A DNA stretch of 64,000 nucleotides, taken from NCBI GenBank assembly GCA_944363395.1, contig CALVUC010000005.1, positions 1 to 64,000 of the forward strand, read 5' to 3'. The number at the start of each line of letters is the position of its first letter. Position 1 is the stretch's first letter. This document shows, in pieces, positions 1 through 8,789 of this stretch. Made by a program: the position numbers and the translations under genes. The notes beneath the pieces were generated by a model. It did not search any database. It had not been told where the DNA came from and saw nothing but the letters and a program-made list of their open reading frames with translations. This stretch comes from an uncultured Clostridia bacterium. GTDB taxonomy: Bacteria > Bacillota > Clostridia > Christensenellales > Borkfalkiaceae.

Positions 1-1428
1 TTAGTATGCCCTCGCAAATACGACGGTGTGCTCCGCCTTTTTGCCGCAGACGATGCAGGTATCCGAGGTATTCTCCGCGTCCATGACGCGCGCCGTCGCC
101 TGCGCAAATTCTTTGACCTTGTCCTCGCACGCGCGGCAGCCGCACCAACCCGCGCGGACGAAGTTCCCCGCATCCACGCCCGCGAGCAGCTCTTCAAGCG
201 TGTTCGCACGCACGATGCGGCTGTCCATGCGCGCCTTGGCGCGCTCGTACATCGCAGTCTGCACCGCGGCAAGGAGCGCCTTGACGCCCTCCGCCGCACA
301 GACAAGTTCCGTCTCCGCCTTCTCATGCGTGTCGCGGCGGACAGTGACCATCTTCCCCGCCTCCAGATCGCGGGGACCGAGTTCGATGCGGACGGGAACG
401 CCCTTCATCTCCCACTCGTTGAACTTCCAGCCGGGAGAATTTTCACTCTCATCGAGCACGACGCGCACGCCCGCCTCTTTGAGCGTCTCTTTGAGCTGTC
501 TGCACGCCTCGATGACGCCCGCCTTCTTGGAAGCGATGGGAACGATGACGACCTGTACGGGCGCGACGACGGGCGGAAGGACGAGCCCTCTCGCATCGCC
601 GTGCGTCATGATGATCGCGCCGATGAGACGGGTGGAAACGCCGAAGGAGGTCGTATAGCCGTATTTGAGCGCGCCGTCCCTGTCAAGGAACTTGATATCG
701 AACGCCTTGGCAAAGTTCTGTCCGAGGTAATGGGACGTACCCGCCTGCAGGCTCTTCCCGTCGTGCATCATCGCTTCCATGCCGTATGTCGCGACGGCGC
801 CCGCAAACTTTTCCTTTTCCGTCTTGCGCCCCGTCAGGACGGGCATCGCAAGGCAGGTGCGCGCGAACTCCTCATAGACGGCGAGCATCTTCAGCGTCTC
901 CTCGACCGCTTCCTCCTCGTTCGCGTGGACGGTATGCCCCTCCTGCCACAAAAATTCGCTCGTGCGCAGGAAGGGACGGGTGGTCTTTTCCCAACGCATG
1001 ACGTTCGCCCACTGGTTCATGAGCACGGGCAGATCGCGGTAGGACTGGATCCACTTGGAATACATACTTCCGATGATGGTCTCGGACGTGGGACGAATGC
1101 AGAGAGGCTCGGCGAGTTTCTCCCCGCCCGCGTGCGTGACGACGGCGACCTCGGGCGCAAAGCCTTCGACGTGCTCCGCCTCCTTGGTCATGAAACTCAT
1201 CGGAATGAGCAGCGGGAAGTAAGCGTTTTCGATGCCCGTCGCCTTAAAGCGCGCATCCAGTTCCCGCTGGATATTTTCCCAGATCGCGTACCCGTAAGGA
1301 CGGATGACCATCGTTCCCTTGACGGGACCGTAATCGACGAGCTTGGTCTTGACGACCACGTCGGTATACCATTGGGGGAAGTCCGTCTCGATATCGGCGA
1401 TCTGCTCTACAAACGAATCCTTTGCCAT
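1..1428 (-). CDS. proS: Prolyl-tRNA synthetase, archaeal/eukaryal type
   Basis: Charges tRNA-Pro with proline in the cytosol. The 475-residue protein shows class II synthetase motifs: RPTSETII, motif 2 as RWEKTTRPFLRTSEFLWQEG, and a motif-3 region GVSTRLIGAIIMTHGD. It lacks the INS editing domain of the long bacterial enzyme. The C-terminal part carries paired cysteines (CGCRAC and CIVC) and ends in Tyr, as in the zinc-containing archaeal/eukaryal form also found in many Clostridia. The start is ATG at 1428, behind GGAG eight bases upstream; a longer open frame upstream has no ribosome site and runs antisense-like through the neighbour. The stop lies at the window edge, so the gene is complete. 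A promoter with a strong inverted repeat lies just upstream, so it is probably transcribed separately. Confidence 0.96.
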   Translation of the reverse strand: MAKDSFVEQIADIETDFPQWYTDVVVKTKLVDYGPVKGTMVIRPYGYAIWENIQRELDARFKATGIENAYFPLLIPMSFMTKEAEHVEGFAPEVAVVTHAGGEKLAEPLCIRPTSETIIGSMYSKWIQSYRDLPVLMNQWANVMRWEKTTRPFLRTSEFLWQEGHTVHANEEEAVEETLKMLAVYEEFARTCLAMPVLTGRKTEKEKFAGAVATYGMEAMMHDGKSLQAGTSHYLGQNFAKAFDIKFLDRDGALKYGYTTSFGVSTRLIGAIIMTHGDARGLVLPPVVAPVQVVIVPIASKKAGVIEACRQLKETLKEAGVRVVLDESENSPGWKFNEWEMKGVPVRIELGPRDLEAGKMVTVRRDTHEKAETELVCAAEGVKALLAAVQTAMYERAKARMDSRIVRANTLEELLAGVDAGNFVRAGWCGCRACEDKVKEFAQATARVMDAENTSDTCIVCGKKAEHTVVFARAY

Positions 1429-1445
1429 AAAAAGCTCCAAAAAAT

Positions 1446-1485
1446 AAGATATGGTCATTATACCATATCTTTTTGCGTTCGTCCA
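1446..1485 (-). promoter_or_regulatory. proS promoter inside an inverted repeat
   Basis: On the minus strand a -10 TATAAT (1457-1462), preceded by TGG (extended -10), lies 17 bases from a -35-like TGGACG (1480-1485). The -10 is in the loop of a perfect 10-bp inverted repeat: AAGATATGGT at 1446-1455 and ACCATATCTT at 1462-1471. The arms could be an operator. The transcript leader would be only about 20 bases, so there is no room for a T-box. Confidence 0.7.
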
Positions 1486-2291
1486 TCGTTTGAAGGCGCG
1501 TTTTGCCCGCGCCGTCCCATTTTTCTTGATACGTCCGCTCCGATACGGTGCGCCCGCTCCTTGCGGCGGTTCGCGGGCAGGGCGCAGGAAAAGGCGTGTT
1601 CCAGCGGATAAAAGAGCAGCGAAACGCTCACGGCGGCGCACAGCGTCTGCGGGATCATCGCAAAAAATCCCGTATAGAAAAACCCGAGCGCCGCGTCCGC
1701 GCTCCAGCCGTAACAAAGGGGCGTGATGACGTCGCTCAACAAGGTGAAGAGCACCGTCATGGCGGCGGCGAGCGAGGCGCACATTGCCGCTTCCCGCCCG
1801 ATGCGCGCCCCCCTCCCGCTCAGAAACAGGAGCAAAACGGAGAGCGCCGCCAGAAAACAAAGCACCGCGAACAGCGCCCAGAGGGCGACAAGGAGCCGCT
1901 CCCACAACAGCGGCGAGACGGGCAGCCCCGCAAGGGCAAGAGAAAGCGCCCCCGCCGCAAGGAGGAGAAGGACCGCGGGAGAGACGTACGCCGCCGCCCG
2001 CCACCCGCGCCTGCCCGTCGTGCCGAAGAGGAGCGCAAACGCATTGTAGTAGATGAGATACAGCAAGATGACGTCGGGATAAAACCCGAACAAAAAACAG
2101 CGCAGAAGGGAAAACGCCGTTGCGACGCAGCAGCCGCAGCGCACGCCGTACACATAGCAAAAGGCGAGCAAAAAGACGGTGACGAGCTCCACGCCCGACA
2201 CCATGGAAAGCGCCGCCTGCACCGCAAGAAGAAGCGCCGTGGTAACGGCGCATACGGCGATCGTCCTTGCGGAACCTCCCTCCCCGTTCAC
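1458..2291 (-). CDS. Membrane protein resembling an ECF transporter S component
   Basis: Hydrophobic protein of about 277 residues with six or so predicted membrane segments and a basic tail ending near KDMV. The N-terminal pattern (alanine/leucine helix, then a helix with VELVTVFLLAFCYVYG, then FGFYPDVILLYLIYY) resembles substrate-binding S components of energy-coupling-factor vitamin transporters. No ATPase or T component is nearby, so it would use shared ones. I place the start at GTG 2289-2291, four bases after the upstream lipoprotein stop and seven bases behind GGAG. The pairing with a DUF4430 lipoprotein suggests that the two work together in uptake of a vitamin-like substrate; the substrate is unknown. 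Function is inferred from topology and motif only. Confidence 0.65.
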   Translation of the reverse strand: MNGEGGSARTIAVCAVTTALLLAVQAALSMVSGVELVTVFLLAFCYVYGVRCGCCVATAFSLLRCFLFGFYPDVILLYLIYYNAFALLFGTTGRRGWRAAAYVSPAVLLLLAAGALSLALAGLPVSPLLWERLLVALWALFAVLCFLAALSVLLLFLSGRGARIGREAAMCASLAAAMTVLFTLLSDVITPLCYGWSADAALGFFYTGFFAMIPQTLCAAVSVSLLFYPLEHAFSCALPANRRKERAHRIGADVSRKMGRRGQNAPSNDGRTQKDMV

Positions 2292-2295
2292 TCTC

Positions 2296-2751
2296 TCACT
2301 CCAAAGAGGTATAGACGAGGGCAAAGAGCGCGCCGTCCGCGAGCGGAAGCCCCGATACGCCGTAACTCGCCGAAGAGAGTTCCCTCCCTTCATACGCCCA
2401 CGTCCCGTACGACGGGTCGGAATATACGACGCCGTCCAGCGTCCCGAGCGAAGTATACACCGCCCAGTAGGCGCTCTCCGACGCCTCAACGCCGTTGACA
2501 CTCGTCACATAGAAGCCGAACTCCGACTCCGATCCGCCGAAGGTGAGCGCCCCGTCCTCCCGAAGCAGGACGAGCGCATCGTAGAGACTCTTGCCCTCGT
2601 CCCCTTCGGCGACCTCGACGACGACCGCTTCGCGGTCGCTGCGCAGCAGCCGCACGGAAACAGACGGCTCGCGCCCGGGCGCACACCCCGCCGCGAAAAG
2701 CGCGGCGCATACGGCGGCGCACGCCGCCGTCACAACATACAACTTTCTCAT
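2296..2751 (-). CDS. DUF4430-domain lipoprotein
   Basis: 151-residue predicted lipoprotein. The N-terminus is a signal peptide with a lipobox-like FAAGC, so Cys23 would be lipidated and the protein anchored outside the membrane. The rest matches the DUF4430 (transcobalamin C-terminal-like) pattern: a KSLYDAL segment, a turn with FGFYVTSVNGV, then YWAVYTS and a TWAYEGREL region. Relatives of this fold bind cobalamin or act beside cobalamin/ECF uptake systems. The gene ends four bases before the S-component-like gene, so the two are co-translated. The start is ATG 2751; a longer reading upstream would run into the DegV gene region. Substrate not determined. Confidence 0.75.
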   Translation of the reverse strand: MRKLYVVTAACAAVCAALFAAGCAPGREPSVSVRLLRSDREAVVVEVAEGDEGKSLYDALVLLREDGALTFGGSESEFGFYVTSVNGVEASESAYWAVYTSLGTLDGVVYSDPSYGTWAYEGRELSSASYGVSGLPLADGALFALVYTSLE

Positions 2752-2789
2752 GATCCGATCAAAATGCGCTGCGGAAAAGCCCGCGCGCT

Positions 2790-3683
2790 CTATATCTCCC
2801 CTCTCAGGCTCTTGGAAAAGTACCCGAGCGCGAAGGCGCCCGGTCCGACGTGCGAACCGATGACGGGTCCCATGATGCAAACGTGCGGCTGAATGCCGAA
2901 GCGTTCCTTGACGTACTCCTCCAGTTCCTTGGCGCAGGGCTCGTTGTCGGTATGGACGATGAGCACATAGCCGAGTTCGTCGGGTCCCTCCTTCTCCAGC
3001 TTTGCCTTGATGAACGCGATCGCCTTTTTGCTGCCCTTCACCTTGTCGATGACCTGCAGTTTCCCCTCGCGGTCAAACGTGAGGATGGGCTTGATGTTGA
3101 GCATCGTCCCCACGGCGGCGCTCATGCCCGAGACTCTGCCGCCCCGTTTGAGGTAATTGAGGTCGTTTGCGACGATAAAGTGCTGCAAATGCAGGCGCAG
3201 CCCGTTGACGTAGTCGTACGTCTCCTGCGCCGTTTTTCCCTCGTTGCGGCAGCGGAGCGCCATCGTGACGAGCGCCCCCTGTCCCGCCGTCGCCGTAAGC
3301 GGATCGACGACGAACACGTTGAACTTGGGATAGTCCTTTCTGACGTCCGCCGCCGCCTTTGCGGCGACCTCCTTGGTGGGAGAGAGCCCCGAGGAGATGG
3401 TGAAATGCACGACGTCCTCCGCCCCCTCCTTGGCGAGCGCCAGGAAGTGCTCGTAGTGCGACTCGTAATTGAGCATGGACGTGCGCGAAAAGCCGCCCGC
3501 GCGCAGTTCGTTGTAAAAATCGACGTACTGCCCGTACTCCGTGAAGTTATCGAGCCTGCTGTCCATCCTGCCGTCCTTTTCCATCGTGAACGTGAGCGGG
3601 ACAAACTTGATGTCATTCTCCGTGACAAAGTCATGGTAGAGATCGCACGTCGAATCAGTCGACAGTGTAAAGAGATATTTCAT
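2790..3683 (-). CDS. DegV family fatty-acid-binding protein
   Basis: 297-residue DegV protein. These proteins bind one fatty acid and, as FakB subunits, present it to the kinase FakA for uptake of exogenous fatty acids. The N-terminal TDSTCDL motif, the central ISSGLSPT loop and the GRVSG element typical of the family are all present. No FakA (DAK-type) gene is in the window. The start at ATG 3683 gives an eight-base gap to GGAG; ATG 3689 is possible but too close to it. A promoter with an inverted repeat lies directly upstream, divergent from the phosphomutase promoter. Confidence 0.88.
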   Translation of the reverse strand: MKYLFTLSTDSTCDLYHDFVTENDIKFVPLTFTMEKDGRMDSRLDNFTEYGQYVDFYNELRAGGFSRTSMLNYESHYEHFLALAKEGAEDVVHFTISSGLSPTKEVAAKAAADVRKDYPKFNVFVVDPLTATAGQGALVTMALRCRNEGKTAQETYDYVNGLRLHLQHFIVANDLNYLKRGGRVSGMSAAVGTMLNIKPILTFDREGKLQVIDKVKGSKKAIAFIKAKLEKEGPDELGYVLIVHTDNEPCAKELEEYVKERFGIQPHVCIMGPVIGSHVGPGAFALGYFSKSLRGEI

Positions 3684-3698
3684 AACCATCGCTCCAAT

Positions 3699-3737
3699 AT
3701 TTTGTGACAGTATACCACAAAATTGTATGTTACGCAA
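3699..3737 (-). promoter_or_regulatory. degV promoter with embedded dyad
   Basis: Minus-strand -35 TTGCGT (3732-3737), a 17-base spacer and an extended -10 TGG-TATACT (box at 3709-3714). An 8-bp perfect inverted repeat, ATTTTGTG (3699-3706) and CACAAAAT (3716-3723), encloses the -10 box. Confidence 0.65.
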
Positions 3738-3777
3738 GATTTTTTGAAAAATTCTCCTTCTTTTTTTGGAAAAGGTA

Positions 3778-3807
3778 TTGAAAAAGCCGACCAAAACCAT
3801 TATAATG
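3778..3807 (+). promoter_or_regulatory. Phosphohexomutase-operon promoter
   Basis: -35 TTGAAA (3778-3783), 16-base spacer, -10 TATAAT (3800-3805). The -10 is part of a perfect 12-bp palindrome CCATTATAATGG (3796-3807). The leader to the ATG at 3868 is about 55 bases. Confidence 0.65.
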
Positions 3808-3867
3808 GAACTGTACGGGCAGACAGCGCCTGCGGGCGCGGTCAATCACTTTGCCCGAGGGGGAACT

Positions 3868-5367
3868 ATGACAGAACAAGAATTTCTCAACCTGAAGAAC
3901 GGGACCGACGTGCGCGGCACGGCGATCGCGGGCGTCGAGAACGATCCCGTCACGCTGACGGACGAAGCCGTCCTTGCCATCGCCAAGGCGTTCTTTGTCT
4001 GGGCGGCAAAAAAGACGGGCAAGCCCTGCCCCACCGTCGCCGTCGGGCATGACTCCCGCCTCTCCGCAGACCACATCTGCGCGCTCGTCGCCGAGGGCGT
4101 TTCCTCGTGCGGGGGCAACGTCATCCTGACGGGGCTCTCCTCCACGCCCTCCATGTTCATGCTCCTGCAGGACGGCTTCGGCGCGGACGTCTCCGTCATG
4201 ATCACGGCGAGCCACCTGCCCTATCAGAAGAACGGGCTCAAGTTCTTTGCAAAGGACGGCGGTCTGGAGGGCGCGGACGTCGCCGAGATCTTAAAGATCG
4301 CCGCGGCGGGCGACTTCCCCGCAGGCAAGGGCAGCGTCACAAACAAGAGTTATATCGAACAGTACTCCGCCGACCTCGTCCGCAAGGTGCGCGAGGCGTG
4401 CGGGACGGACAAGCCCCTCGCGGGCAAAAAGATCCTTGTGGACGCGGGCAACGGCGCGGGCGGCTTTTATGTCGACCTCGTCCTGAAGCCCCTCGGCGCG
4501 GACACGGAGGGCTCGCAGTTTTTAGAGCCTGACGGCGCCTTCCCCAACCACATCCCCAACCCCGAGAACGAGACGGCGATGCAGTCCGTCTGCGCGGCGG
4601 TCAGAAAGCACCGGGCGGACTTCGGCATCATCTTCGATACCGACGTCGACCGCGCGGGCGCCGTCGCCCCGGACGGCGAAGAGATCAACCGCAACCGCCT
4701 CATCGCGCTCATCTCCGCCATCCTTTTGGAGGAGCGCCCCGGCGCGGTCATCGTCACCGACTCCGTCACGAGCGACGGGCTTGCCGCGTTCATCGCAAAG
4801 CATGGCGGCGTCCACCGCCGTTTCAAGCGCGGCTACAAGAATGTCATCAATGAGAGCAAGCGCCTCAACGCCGAAGGGAAGTACTCCCCGCTCGCCATCG
4901 AAACGAGCGGACACGCGGCGCTCAAGGAGAACTTTTTCCTGGACGACGGCGCATACCTCGTCACCCGTCTGCTCATTGCGCTCGCCAAATGCGCGAAGGA
5001 GGGCAAGGACCTCATGGCGCTCATCGCCGACCTGCCCGAACCCGCCGAAGCAGGCGAAGTGCGCCTGAAATTCACCCCGGGCTGCGACTTCAAGACGCTG
5101 GGCGCGGGCGTCATCGCCGACTTTACCAAGTACGCCGAAAGCTGCCCCCATCTCACCCTTGCGCCCGACAACTGCGAGGGCGTGCGCGTCAACTTTGACA
5201 AGGAACACGGCAACGGCTGGGCGCTCGTCAGAATGAGCCTGCACGAGCCCATCATGCCCATCAACGTGGAGAGCAACGACGTCGGCGGCAACGCCAAGAT
5301 CAAGGCGGAACTGTACGCCTTCCTCTCCAAATATGACTTCCTCGATACGGAAAATCTCAAAAAATAA
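3868..5367 (+). CDS. Phosphoglucomutase/phosphomannomutase family protein
   Basis: Member of the alpha-D-phosphohexomutase superfamily, 499 residues, interconverting sugar 1- and 6-phosphates. The N-terminal TDVRGTA motif, the catalytic phosphoserine loop TASHLPYQKNG, the metal-binding DTDVDRAG loop and the sugar-binding ETSGHAALKEN loop are all intact. Which sugar it prefers (glucose, mannose or glucosamine) cannot be told from the sequence. The start is ATG 3868, behind GAGGGGG; an in-frame upstream extension begins before the promoter and is not used. Transketolase follows 24 bases downstream, so the two probably form one carbohydrate operon, with a terminator after the latter. Confidence 0.9.
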   Translation: MTEQEFLNLKNGTDVRGTAIAGVENDPVTLTDEAVLAIAKAFFVWAAKKTGKPCPTVAVGHDSRLSADHICALVAEGVSSCGGNVILTGLSSTPSMFMLLQDGFGADVSVMITASHLPYQKNGLKFFAKDGGLEGADVAEILKIAAAGDFPAGKGSVTNKSYIEQYSADLVRKVREACGTDKPLAGKKILVDAGNGAGGFYVDLVLKPLGADTEGSQFLEPDGAFPNHIPNPENETAMQSVCAAVRKHRADFGIIFDTDVDRAGAVAPDGEEINRNRLIALISAILLEERPGAVIVTDSVTSDGLAAFIAKHGGVHRRFKRGYKNVINESKRLNAEGKYSPLAIETSGHAALKENFFLDDGAYLVTRLLIALAKCAKEGKDLMALIADLPEPAEAGEVRLKFTPGCDFKTLGAGVIADFTKYAESCPHLTLAPDNCEGVRVNFDKEHGNGWALVRMSLHEPIMPINVESNDVGGNAKIKAELYAFLSKYDFLDTENLKK

Positions 5368-5391
5368 TATATGATAGAAGGAGAAATCATT

Positions 5392-7395
5392 ATGAACGTC
5401 AAACAGAACAGCATCAATGCCATCCGCATCCTCTCCGCGGAGGCGATCCAGAAGGCAAACTCCGGACACCCCGGGCTCCCCATCGGCTCCGCGCCCATCG
5501 CGTACACGCTGTGGCAGAACTTCCTGAAATTCAACAACGCCGATCCCAAGTGGGACAACAGGGACCGCTTCGTCCTCTCGGCGGGACACGGCTCCATGCT
5601 CAACTACTCTCTCCTCTATCTCTACGGATTCGGTCTCACCAAGGAAGATCTCATGAACTTCCGTCAGCTCGGCTCCAAGACGCCGGGGCATCCCGAGTAC
5701 GGCCACACGGTCGGCATCGAGACGACGACCGGTCCCCTCGGACAGGGCATTGCGAACGCCGTGGGCATGGCGGTCGCCGAAGCGCACCTTGCGGCGGTGT
5801 TCAACCGCGAGGGCTTCCCCGTCGTCGATCACTACACCTACGCGCTGTGCGGCGACGGCTGCCTGGAGGAGGGCATCTCGTACGAGGCGTGCTCCTTTGC
5901 GGGTACGCACGAGCTGGGCAAGCTCATCCTGTTCTATGACGACAACGACATCACGATCGAAGGCGACACCGACATCACCTTCAAAGAGGACGTCGGGATG
6001 CGCTTCGAGGCGCAGCACTGGCAGGTCCTGAAGGTCGACCTCGTCGCCCATCCCGACGACGTGGAACTCCTCTCCAAGGCGATCGAGGAGGCGAAGGCGG
6101 AGAAAGTCAAGCCCACCGTCATCATCTGCAAGACGAAGATCGGCTACGGCACCCCGCTCGAGGGCAGCCACAAGTGCCACGGCTCGCCGCTCGGCGCGGA
6201 GAACCTGCAAAAGACCAAGGAGCACTTCGGCTGGACGTGGGCGCCCTTCGAGGTCCCCGAGGAAGTGCTCGCGCACACCGCCGAGGCAGGCAAAAAGGGC
6301 GCTGCCGAGGAAGAGGCGTGGAAGAAGATGTTCGCCGCGTACGAGAAGGCGTATCCCGAACTCGCCAAGGCGTATAAGGCGGCAATGGCGGGCGAGATGG
6401 TCGACCTTACCAAGGTAGACGACCTGTTCAAGTGGGAAAAGCCGATGGCGACCCGTCAGACGTCCTCCGTCGTGCTCAACAAGATCGCCGCGCTCCTGCC
6501 CGATCTCATGGGCGGCTCCGCCGACCTTGCGCCCTCCAACCTCTCCGACATGAAGGACACGGACGCCGTCAGATACGGCAGCTTCTCCGCCGCCGACAAG
6601 AGCGGCAGGAATATGCACTTCGGCATCCGCGAGCACGCGATGGCGGCGATCACCAACGGGATGCAGCTCCACGGCGGTCTCAGGTGCTACTGCGCGACCT
6701 TCTTCATCTTCTCCGACTACTGCAAGCACGCGATGCGCCTCTCCGCGCTCATGAACATCCCCGTCACCTATATCCTGACGCACGACTCCATCGGCGTCGG
6801 CGAGGACGGTCCCACGCATGAGCCCGTCGAGCAGCTCATCGCCCTGCGCTCCATCCCCAACATGAAGGTGTACCGTCCCGCAGACGGCAAGGAGACGGCG
6901 GCGGCGTGGATCTCCGCGCTCACGGGCACCGCGCCCACGGCGCTCGTCCTGACCCGTCAGAACCTGCCCCAGTACGAAGGGAGCGGTCTTGTCGCCCTGA
7001 AGGGCGGCTACGTCCTCGAGGACTGCGAGGGCACGCCCGACGTCCTGCTCATCGCGAGCGGCTCGGAAGTCGAGCAGTGCGTCGGCGCAAAGGCAAAGCT
7101 CGCCGAGGAAGGCATCAAGGCACGCGTCATCTCCATGCCCTGCATCGAGGAATACGAGAAGCAGAGCGCCGAATACAAGGAGAGCGTCATGCCCGCCGCC
7201 GTCAAGGCGCGCGTATGCGTCGAGGCAGGCTCGCCCTACAGCTGGTATAAGTACGCGGGCGACAACGGCGAGATCGTCGGGATGTCGACCTTCGGCGCGA
7301 GCGGTCCCGCAGGCAAGCTCTTCCCGCTCTTCGGCTTCACGGTAGAAAACGTCGTCGCGAAGGCAAAGGCATCGCTTGCCAAAGTCAAGGCATAA
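5392..7395 (+). CDS. tkt: Transketolase
   Basis: Thiamine-diphosphate enzyme of the non-oxidative pentose phosphate pathway, moving two-carbon ketol units between sugar phosphates in the cytosol. At 667 residues it is full length. Diagnostic features: SGHPGLPIG near the N-terminus, the ThDP/metal motif [13 protein letters not shown] followed by an [11 protein letters not shown] segment, [10 protein letters not shown] in the pyrimidine-binding domain, and a normal C-terminal domain. The start is ATG 5392 behind AAGGAG; the in-frame ATG at 5371 lacks a ribosome site. In an anaerobe without the oxidative branch it would supply ribose 5-phosphate and also erythrose 4-phosphate, the substrate of AroF encoded further along. 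Confidence 0.97.
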   Translation: MNVKQNSINAIRILSAEAIQKANSGHPGLPIGSAPIAYTLWQNFLKFNNADPKWDNRDRFVLSAGHGSMLNYSLLYLYGFGLTKEDLMNFRQLGSKTPGHPEYGHTVGIETTTGPLGQGIANAVGMAVAEAHLAAVFNREGFPVVDHYTYALCGDGCLEEGISYEACSFAGTHELGKLILFYDDNDITIEGDTDITFKEDVGMRFEAQHWQVLKVDLVAHPDDVELLSKAIEEAKAEKVKPTVIICKTKIGYGTPLEGSHKCHGSPLGAENLQKTKEHFGWTWAPFEVPEEVLAHTAEAGKKGAAEEEAWKKMFAAYEKAYPELAKAYKAAMAGEMVDLTKVDDLFKWEKPMATRQTSSVVLNKIAALLPDLMGGSADLAPSNLSDMKDTDAVRYGSFSAADKSGRNMHFGIREHAMAAITNGMQLHGGLRCYCATFFIFSDYCKHAMRLSALMNIPVTYILTHDSIGVGEDGPTHEPVEQLIALRSIPNMKVYRPADGKETAAAWISALTGTAPTALVLTRQNLPQYEGSGLVALKGGYVLEDCEGTPDVLLIASGSEVEQCVGAKAKLAEEGIKARVISMPCIEEYEKQSAEYKESVMPAAVKARVCVEAGSPYSWYKYAGDNGEIVGMSTFGASGPAGKLFPLFGFTVENVVAKAKASLAKVKA

Positions 7396-7402
7396 AAAGC
7401 GC

Positions 7403-7431
7403 GGGCTCGGGCATTCGCCCGAGCCCTTTTT
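7403..7431 (+). terminator. Rho-independent terminator after tkt
   Basis: Perfect 10-bp stem GGGCTCGGGC / GCCCGAGCCC (7403-7412, 7417-7426), loop ATTC, then a T run. It ends the phosphomutase-transketolase unit before the nitroreductase gene. Confidence 0.9.
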
Positions 7432-7446
7432 CTTCAAGGAGATATC

Positions 7447-7989
7447 ATGGATCTTGCCGAAATCGAACAGCTCTATCTCCACCGTCAGAGCTGCCGCTCC
7501 TTCACGGGCGAGGACGTCCCCGCGGAACTCGTCAAAAAACTGTGCTCGCTTGCGCTGCTGGCGCCCTCCGCGTGCAACGCGCAGCCGTGGAAGCTCATCG
7601 CCGTCACGGGCGAAAAAAGAAAGGCAGTCGCCGCCTGCGTGCAGGGATTGGGCATGAACAAATTTGCGGGCGACGCGGGCGCGTTCGTGCTCGTCGCCGA
7701 GGGAAAGAGCAATCTCACCGCCAAACTGGGCGGGCGCATGAAGGACACCGACTTCACGCCGGGCGATCTGGGCATCGTGACGGCGCATCTCGTGCTCGCC
7801 GCCGACGCCGCGGGCATCTCCTCGTGCATCCTCGGCTGGCGGGACGAGAAAAAGCTGCGCGCCGCCCTCTCCCTTCCCGAAGGGACGCGCATCCCCTACG
7901 TCGTCGCCCTCGGCTATGCGAAGGAGGGCGACCCCGTCCGCCCCAAGAAACGCAAACCGACGGAAGAGACGCTCATCTCTCTCATGTAA
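7447..7989 (+). CDS. Nitroreductase family protein
   Basis: 180-residue FMN-dependent oxidoreductase of the nitroreductase fold, probably using NAD(P)H. The N-terminal HRQSCRSFTGEDV is the typical FMN-phosphate-binding RRS(I/V)R-like motif. It is followed by LALLAPSACNAQPWKLIAV, with the NxxPW element, and by a C-terminal GYAKEGD. Physiological substrate unknown. The start at ATG 7447 has AAGGAGATATC directly upstream. It lies after the tkt terminator with no clear promoter of its own, so it may depend on read-through. In-frame overlapping ORFs in other frames are GC-rich shadows. Confidence 0.9.
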   Translation: MDLAEIEQLYLHRQSCRSFTGEDVPAELVKKLCSLALLAPSACNAQPWKLIAVTGEKRKAVAACVQGLGMNKFAGDAGAFVLVAEGKSNLTAKLGGRMKDTDFTPGDLGIVTAHLVLAADAAGISSCILGWRDEKKLRAALSLPEGTRIPYVVALGYAKEGDPVRPKKRKPTEETLISLM

Positions 7990-8079
7990 TGCAGGGAACG
8001 GACAAGGGAACGGATACGTCATTCGGCGCGCCCTCCGCGATCAGCGGAGGGCGCGCTCCTTTTGGATGCCGCGAGGGCG

Positions 8080-8286
8080 TCAGTCCTCCAACCCTGCGAG
8101 ATAGTCGATACTCACACCAAAAAAGCGCGCCATGGCAATGAGTTTGGAGAGCGTCGGTTCGCACTTTCCAAGTTCCCATAAACTGACGACCGACTTCCCG
8201 ACATCCAGCGCCTTTGCAAGCTGCACCTGCCCCAAGCCGCGTTCCAGTCTCAGTTCCTTCAATCGTTCCGCAAACACCTCTTTCAT
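8080..8286 (-). CDS. Small XRE-family helix-turn-helix regulator
   Basis: 68-residue DNA-binding protein consisting of almost only an HTH_3 (Cro/C1) domain: LKELRLERGLGQVQLAKALD, then VGKSVVSLWELGKCEPT, ending YLAGLED. No sensor or enzymatic domain. The chosen start ATG 8286 gives the usual length for such mini-regulators; the longer frame would read through the divergent promoter region. It is transcribed away from the zinc-ribbon membrane gene, and two inverted repeats lie in the shared promoter region. It therefore probably represses itself and/or that neighbour (inference). The ribosome site is weak. Confidence 0.88.
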   Translation of the reverse strand: MKEVFAERLKELRLERGLGQVQLAKALDVGKSVVSLWELGKCEPTLSKLIAMARFFGVSIDYLAGLED

Positions 8287-8293
8287 ACTTTTA

Positions 8294-8703
<410 letters not shown>

Positions 8704-8716
8704 AACATAAAGGAAG

Positions 8717-8744
8717 GGGCATCCGCCAAAGCGGACGCCCTTTT
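8717..8744 (+). terminator. Terminator after the zinc-ribbon gene
   Basis: Stem GGGCATCCGC (8717-8726) and GCGGACGCCC (8731-8740) with one A-C mismatch, CAAA loop, then TTTT. Confidence 0.75.
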
Positions 8745-8754
8745 CCTTTGCAGC

Positions 8755-8787
8755 GCGCCCGCCGCGGCAAACTGCCGCGGCGGGCGC
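8755..8787. repeat. Long GC-rich hairpin between convergent genes
   Basis: Perfect 15-bp stem with a 3-base loop (arms 8755-8769 and 8773-8787, core GCCGCGGC). It lies directly after the rarA stop on the minus strand and has no T run on either side. A similar element occurs at 30320-30354, also between convergent genes. It may stabilise 3' ends. Confidence 0.7.
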
Positions 8788-8789
8788 CG

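Noticed and set aside
1429..1490. T-box riboswitch before proS
   Set aside because: The promoter lies so close to the ATG that the leader is only about 20 bases, too short for a T-box.
28..1611. 527-codon plus-strand frame opposite proS
   Set aside because: Antisense of the ProRS gene with no ribosome site or recognisable domain.
2790..3683. Full FakAB fatty acid kinase system
   Set aside because: Only a DegV/FakB-like gene is present; no FakA gene lies in the window.
4522..8022. 1166-codon open frame on the minus strand opposite the phosphomutase and transketolase genes
   Set aside because: It is antisense to two well-identified genes, has biased low-complexity translation rich in Arg, Asp, Glu, Val and Leu, and no family motif. 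It is typical of GC-rich DNA. The same holds for the long frames at 38050-40890, 52273-55086 and 58107-61496.
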